Of a stretch of DNA of 9,543 nt, positions 6,040 to 9,543 are shown piece by piece. Position numbers and translations under genes: made by a program. The notes under the pieces were generated by a model. That model did not search any database, had not been told where the DNA came from, and saw only the letters and a list, made by a program, of their open reading frames with translations. The stretch's first letter is position 1. Every line of letters begins with the position of its first letter. Source of the DNA: JAXHUH01 sp034211175 (GTDB taxonomy: Bacteria > Actinomycetota > Acidimicrobiia > Acidimicrobiales > CAIXPF01); assembly GCA_034211175.1 (NCBI GenBank), contig JAXHUH010000123.1, positions 1-9,543 of the forward strand, in the 5' to 3' direction.

Positions 6040-7505
6040 GCGTCAGCACCCGACCCTCGCTCGGCCAGCTCCTCGGCGGCGACGACCCGGTCATCGAAGG
6101 GGAGCACGCGATCCCCGATGGTCTGCGTGGCCTCGTGGCCCTTCCCTGCGATCAGCACGACATCTCCGGCTTCGGCGGCGGCCACCGCCTGCGAGATGGC
6201 GCGTCGGCGGTCGAGCTCGACCGTCACGCCCGGGCGGGGCTTCGCGCCAGAGCGTATGTCGGCGGCGATGGCCGCCGGGTCCTCCGAGCGGGGGTTGTCC
6301 GAGGTGATCACGACGGTGTCCGCGAGGCGGGACGCGATCTCGCCCATCGGCGCCCGCTTCGTGCGGTCCCGGTCGCCGCCACAGCCGAACACGAGGTGGA
6401 CGGCCCCGGCGGTGAGGTCGCGTGCCGCGTCGATCGCGTGCTCGAGCGCCTCGGGCTTGTGGGAGTAGTCGACGATCACGACGAAGTCCTGGCCGGCATC
6501 GACCGGCTCGAAGCGGCCCGGGACCGCGGGCGCGGCATCGAGGCCGCGGGCGATCTCGTCGTCGGCGAGGCCGAGCACGCTGGCCGTGGTCGCCGCGGCG
6601 AGGGCGTTGAGCACGTTGTGGCGCCCGAGCAGCCCGAGGCGGACCCGCTCCCCGCGCCAGAGGAACGTGGAGCCCGAGGCGTCGGTGCGGATGTCGTCGG
6701 CGTCGCCCAGCCGGTAGCCGTGCACCTCGAGGTCGACCGTGGCCGCCAGCAGCCGGCCGCGGGGGTCGTCGAGGCACAGGACGGCCGCGTCGGCCCGCTC
6801 CGGGCGGAACAGCTCGGCCTTCGCCGCGAAGTACGACTCGACGGTGCCGTGGAAGTCCAGGTGGTCGCGCCCGAGGTTGGTGAACACGGCGACGCGGAAC
6901 CGGGTCGCGTCGACCCGGTGCAGCGACAGGGCGTGGGACGACACCTCCATGGCCACCGAGTCGTGCCCCCCGGCCCGGAAGCGGGCGAGGGTCTCCTGGA
7001 GGTCGGTCGCCTCCGGTGTCGTCCGTGCGCCGGAGAGGGTGCCGAGCAGCGCGGGCGTGCGGCCCGCCGATTCGAGGACCGCGGCGAGCAGGTGGGTGAC
7101 CGTCGTCTTGCCGCTCGTGCCGGTCACCCCGACGACGTCGAGGTGCTCCGAGGGGCGCCCCCACAACTCGGCCGCGAGCGGGCCCATGGCGCGGCGGGCG
7201 TCGGCGACGAGCAGCTGGGGCACGTCGAGCGGGAGGATGCGCTCGACGACGAGCGCGGCCGCGCCGGCCTCGACGGCGGCGGGCGCGTGATCGTGGCCGT
7301 CGCTGACCGCGCCGGGAACGCAGCAGAACAGCGTGCCCGGCCCGGCCCGGCGGGAGTCGTGGGTGATCGCGCTGACGCGGACCGAGCCGTCGCGGAAGAC
7401 GCGCCCGTTGGCCACGACCTCGGCGAGCTCGTCGAGGGTGCGCGGCGTCGGCGCTGCCGCCGTCGGCCCGGTCATCGGCGGTTCGGCCATCGGCGGCTCA
7501 GCCAT
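6036..7505 (-). CDS. murE: UDP-MurNAc-L-Ala-D-Glu--meso-DAP ligase MurE
   Basis: MurE is a cytoplasmic ATP-dependent ligase that adds the third stem-peptide residue. The 489-residue product has the MurE N-domain (ITHDSRRAGPGTLF, 47-60), P-loop GTSGKTT (129-135), TTPEATDLQ (162-170), MEVSSHAL (186-193), FTNLGRDHLDFHG (208-220), the Lys expected to be carbamylated (Lys229 in YFAAKAELF), VDYSHKPEAL (345-354), DNPRSEDP (403-410) and GKGHE (454-458). DNPR is the signature of enzymes specific for meso-diaminopimelate, so the wall is predicted to be DAP-type. The ATG at 7505 is preferred: GGAGG lies 9 nt upstream (7515-7519) and the start overlaps the ftsI stop by 8 nt. Two more in-frame ATGs, at 7490 and 7475, arise from a short tandem repeat and are possible alternatives. 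The frame is open to 7763, but that part overlaps ftsI without homology. The stop overlaps the mraY GTG. Confidence 0.97.
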   Translation of the reverse strand: MAEPPMAEPPMTGPTAAAPTPRTLDELAEVVANGRVFRDGSVRVSAITHDSRRAGPGTLFCCVPGAVSDGHDHAPAAVEAGAAALVVERILPLDVPQLLVADARRAMGPLAAELWGRPSEHLDVVGVTGTSGKTTVTHLLAAVLESAGRTPALLGTLSGARTTPEATDLQETLARFRAGGHDSVAMEVSSHALSLHRVDATRFRVAVFTNLGRDHLDFHGTVESYFAAKAELFRPERADAAVLCLDDPRGRLLAATVDLEVHGYRLGDADDIRTDASGSTFLWRGERVRLGLLGRHNVLNALAAATTASVLGLADDEIARGLDAAPAVPGRFEPVDAGQDFVVIVDYSHKPEALEHAIDAARDLTAGAVHLVFGCGGDRDRTKRAPMGEIASRLADTVVITSDNPRSEDPAAIAADIRSGAKPRPGVTVELDRRRAISQAVAAAEAGDVVLIAGKGHEATQTIGDRVLPFDDRVVAAEELAERGSGADA

Positions 7506-7514
7506 CGGCGGTGG
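7470..7514 (-). repeat. Three-unit 15-bp tandem repeat at the ftsI/murE junction
   Basis: Three near-identical 15-bp units (7470-7484, 7485-7499, 7500-7514) share the core CATCGGCGG on the plus strand. In the murE frame they encode PPMAE, PPMAE and PPMTG, giving ATGs at 7505, 7490 and 7475. The ftsI stop codon (7498-7500) straddles two units. It looks like a slippage-type duplication. Confidence 0.8.
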
Positions 7515-9537
7515 CCTCCGGCTCGCCCTCCGGGGCCGACCCCGACGGTGTGGCGACACCCTCGTCGCCCGCGGCGCCGCTCCCGGCGGTGTCACCGCCG
7601 GCGTCACCGGCCGGACCGGTCGCGGTCGTGTCGACGGGCGCGGTGGCCGCCTCGGCCCGGACCTTGCCGTCCTCGCCCGGCTCGGCGCCCGCCACCGGCG
7701 GCACGTCGAGGGTGAGGAGCGCGTCACGCATGATCTGGGAGAACACCGGCGCCGCGGCCTCACCGCCGCCGATCACCTCGGTGCCCGGCTCGTCGATGAG
7801 GACGAGGGCCGAGATCTGCGGGTTCTCGGCCGGGGCGAAGCCCACGAAGGTCGAGGCGTACTTGCGGTCGTCCTCCGCGCCGTAGCCGCCGTCGACGACC
7901 TTCCAGGCGGTGCCGGTCTTGCCGGCGACGGTGAAGCCGTCGACCGCGGCGAGCGTGCCGGTCCCGTGGTCGACCACGCCGGTGAGCATGTCGGTCAACA
8001 TGTCGGCGGTCTCCGACGCGATGATCCGCTCGCCGGCGGCGGGGCGGGTCGGCACGACGGTCCCTCCGGGCTCGGTCGTCGAGCGCACCAACGACGGGGA
8101 GACGTAGATGCCGTCGTTGGCCACTGCGTTGTAGGCCGAGAGGACCTGCATCGGCGAGGTGCCGATGCCCTGGCCGATGGCGATGGTCGGCAGGGACGTG
8201 CCCGACCAGTCATCGAGGTCGCGCAGCAGCCCGGGCACCTCGCCCGGCAGCCCCGTGCCCGGCGCGCGCCCGAAGCCGAACCGGCGGACGTAGGCGTCGA
8301 GCGTCTCCGGCCCGACCTGGTCGGCCACGATCATCGTGCCGATGTTGGAGGACTCGGCGAGGATGTCGGCGACCGACATCACGCCCTCCTCGTAGCGGTA
8401 CGGGTCCCGGAACGTCTTCGTGTAGTAGCGGCGGGTGAGGGGCACGTTGAACGCCGTCTCCGGCACGAAGCCGGCCTCCTCGAGGGCCGCGGCCATCGTC
8501 ACCACCTTCATGACCGAGCCCGGGTCGTACTGCTCGGTGAGCGCGATGTTGCGCCCGCGGTCGACGATCGAGCCGTCGTCCTGGCGCTCGACGCTGGCCA
8601 TGGCCAGGACCTCGCCGGTGGCCACGTCGCACACGATGGCGACGCCGCGTCGGGCGTCGAGCTCGGCGACCCGCTCCGCCAGCGTCTGCTCGGCCACGTA
8701 CTGGACGCGGTGGTCGAGCGTGAGCGTGACGTCGGTGCCGGGCACCGCCGGGATCAGCTCGTGCTCGCCGGTCGGGATCGTGTAGCCGTCCCGGCTGCGC
8801 TCGATGACCAGTTCCCCCGGCGTGCCCTGGAGCATCTGCTCGTAGGCGAGCTCGATGCCAGAGACGCCGATGTCCTCGGTGTCGGTCTGGCCGACGACGG
8901 AGCGCGCGAGATCGCCGGCGGGACGGGCCCGTGCCGGCTCCGGCAGCAGCGAGATGCCGTCGAGGTCGAGTGCCTCGACCTCCTGGGCGGTCTCGTTCGA
9001 CACGTGGCGCTCGAGGTAGACGAACTGCCGCTCGTCCTCGTGGGCCGACAGGATCGTCGACGTGAGCTCGTCGACATCGGTGCCGAGGACCGGCGCCAGC
9101 TCCTCGGCCGTGGCCCGCGCCAACGCCTCGATGACGGCGGGCTCGGGCGGGGGCACACCGTCCGAGGCGGCGTCGGAGCCGACGATCGCCCGGGGGTCGG
9201 CCCACACGGAGGCCTCCCGGGTCGACACGCTCAGCGGGTAGCCGTTGCGGTCGGCGATCGTGCCCCGGGACGCGGGGATCGGCTCGCTGCGCACGGTCTG
9301 GGTGCGGGCGAGCTCGGTGTAGCGATCGGGTTCGACGGCCTGGAGCTGGGCCACCTTGGCGACGAGCAGCACGAAGCCGATGACGACGGCGACGAGCAGC
9401 GCGACGAGCCGACGGATCGGGCGCTTCGGCGCGGCGTGGCGGCGGCGCGGGCGGCTGTGCTTGTGGTGGTGGCCGCGTCGGGCGTGCGCGGGCCCGGCCC
9501 CCCCCCCGGGCGGGGGCGGCGGGGGGCCGGGCCCCAC
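7498..9537 (-). CDS. ftsI: Septal transpeptidase FtsI (class B penicillin-binding protein, PBP3-type)
   Basis: FtsI cross-links septal peptidoglycan outside the membrane, working with FtsW. From the GTG at 9537 the product is 679 residues: a basic, Pro/Gly/His/Arg-rich cytoplasmic tail (1-43), one membrane anchor (about 44-60), the PBP dimerisation/pedestal domain beginning at RGTIADRNGYPLSVS (91-105), then the transpeptidase domain with the SxxK box SVMK (nucleophile Ser341, Lys344), SSN (396-398), GQGIGTSPMQ (455-464) and KTGTA (540-544). After ~615 comes a ~60-residue Ala/Gly/Thr/Asp/Glu-rich tail with no PASTA domain. The frame is still open at the window edge, only 6 nt beyond the GTG, so the true start may lie outside. 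No in-frame start codon exists between the GTG and the membrane segment. The N-terminal codons lie in an extreme G/C hairpin with a run of ten C, where sequence errors are plausible. It heads the visible operon and overlaps murE by 8 nt. Confidence 0.95.
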   Translation of the reverse strand: MGPGPPPPPPGGGAGPAHARRGHHHKHSRPRRRHAAPKRPIRRLVALLVAVVIGFVLLVAKVAQLQAVEPDRYTELARTQTVRSEPIPASRGTIADRNGYPLSVSTREASVWADPRAIVGSDAASDGVPPPEPAVIEALARATAEELAPVLGTDVDELTSTILSAHEDERQFVYLERHVSNETAQEVEALDLDGISLLPEPARARPAGDLARSVVGQTDTEDIGVSGIELAYEQMLQGTPGELVIERSRDGYTIPTGEHELIPAVPGTDVTLTLDHRVQYVAEQTLAERVAELDARRGVAIVCDVATGEVLAMASVERQDDGSIVDRGRNIALTEQYDPGSVMKVVTMAAALEEAGFVPETAFNVPLTRRYYTKTFRDPYRYEEGVMSVADILAESSNIGTMIVADQVGPETLDAYVRRFGFGRAPGTGLPGEVPGLLRDLDDWSGTSLPTIAIGQGIGTSPMQVLSAYNAVANDGIYVSPSLVRSTTEPGGTVVPTRPAAGERIIASETADMLTDMLTGVVDHGTGTLAAVDGFTVAGKTGTAWKVVDGGYGAEDDRKYASTFVGFAPAENPQISALVLIDEPGTEVIGGGEAAAPVFSQIMRDALLTLDVPPVAGAEPGEDGKVRAEAATAPVDTTATGPAGDAGGDTAGSGAAGDEGVATPSGSAPEGEPEATADG
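7515..7519 (-). promoter_or_regulatory. Ribosome binding site of murE
   Basis: A perfect GGAGG on the minus strand lies 9 nt upstream of the ATG at 7505, inside the last codons of ftsI. The spacing favours the first of the three repeated ATGs; the other two would be 24 and 39 nt away. Confidence 0.6.
9490..9534. repeat. Perfect 14-bp G/C inverted repeat with 17-nt loop
   Basis: GGGCCCGGCCCCCC at 9490-9503 is the exact reverse complement of 9521-9534. The left arm lies within a run of ten C (9498-9507). It falls inside the first codons of ftsI (Pro/Gly stretch) and abuts the window edge. It could be a real structure in the mRNA, or a low-complexity stretch where the assembly ended or was misread. 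It is not a terminator by position or composition (no U tract). Confidence 0.6.
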
Positions 9538-9543
9538 CCGGCA

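Noticed and set aside
6135..7715. 526-codon open frame on the plus strand, antisense to murE and the end of ftsI
   Set aside because: It is a by-product of G/C-biased third positions in murE. The translation is low-complexity (Gly, Arg, Val, Glu, Ala-rich), has no recognisable motif, and lies wholly over a gene with strong family signatures.
7506..7763. Longer MurE with an N-terminal extension reaching 7763
   Set aside because: The extension overlaps the ftsI coding tail in another frame, is Arg/Pro/Thr/Ser-rich without MurE homology, and the ATG at 7505 has a perfect GGAGG at 9 nt.
1..9543. An undescribed defence, mobile or biosynthetic system hidden in the window
   Set aside because: Both strands are accounted for by conserved wall and division genes end to end. 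No transposase, integrase, toxin-antitoxin pair, CRISPR repeat, tRNA or rRNA was seen.

Overview
The window is one uninterrupted piece of a division and cell wall (dcw) gene cluster, read entirely on the minus strand. In transcription order (right to left) it holds ftsI (pbpB), murE, mraY, ftsW, murG, murC, murB and the first ~51 codons of a further gene that is most likely ftsQ. The sequence is very G+C rich, with G or C at nearly every third codon position. Gene content, the meso-diaminopimelate signature of MurE and the long basic or low-complexity N-terminal tails on FtsI, FtsW and the FtsQ candidate fit a high-G+C actinomycete-type bacterium. The exact class cannot be fixed from this piece. 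Acidimicrobiia-like lineages are a guess, not a demonstration.

Layout: 9537-7498 septal class B penicillin-binding protein FtsI (its 5' end may lie outside the window); 7505-6036 MurE; 6039-5008 MraY; 5008-3716 FtsW; 3719-2568 MurG; 2571-1117 MurC; 1120-152 MurB; 155-1 5' part of a putative ftsQ. Every neighbouring pair overlaps (8, 4, 1, 4, 4, 4 and 4 nt), so there is no intergenic DNA, no internal terminator and no visible internal promoter. The genes appear to form one translationally coupled operon whose promoter lies beyond the right edge.

Together the products cover most of the route from UDP-GlcNAc-enolpyruvate to septal peptidoglycan. MurB and MurC make UDP-MurNAc-L-Ala, MurE adds meso-DAP, MraY and MurG make lipid I and lipid II, FtsW polymerises and FtsI cross-links at the septum. 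MurF and MurD, which usually sit between murE and mraY and between mraY and ftsW, are absent from both positions, and the junctions there are tight overlaps with no room for remnants. This is the most notable structural feature of the window.

Smaller curiosities are a 15-bp tandem repeat that places three in-frame ATGs at the ftsI/murE junction, a His-to-Leu change in the conserved DDYxHHP motif of MurC, a 60-residue low-complexity tail on FtsI in place of PASTA domains, and a perfect 14-bp inverted repeat with a 10-C run at the right edge. I found no mobile element, RNA gene, CRISPR array or undescribed multi-gene system; the window is essentially a conserved housekeeping cluster with an unusual gene complement.
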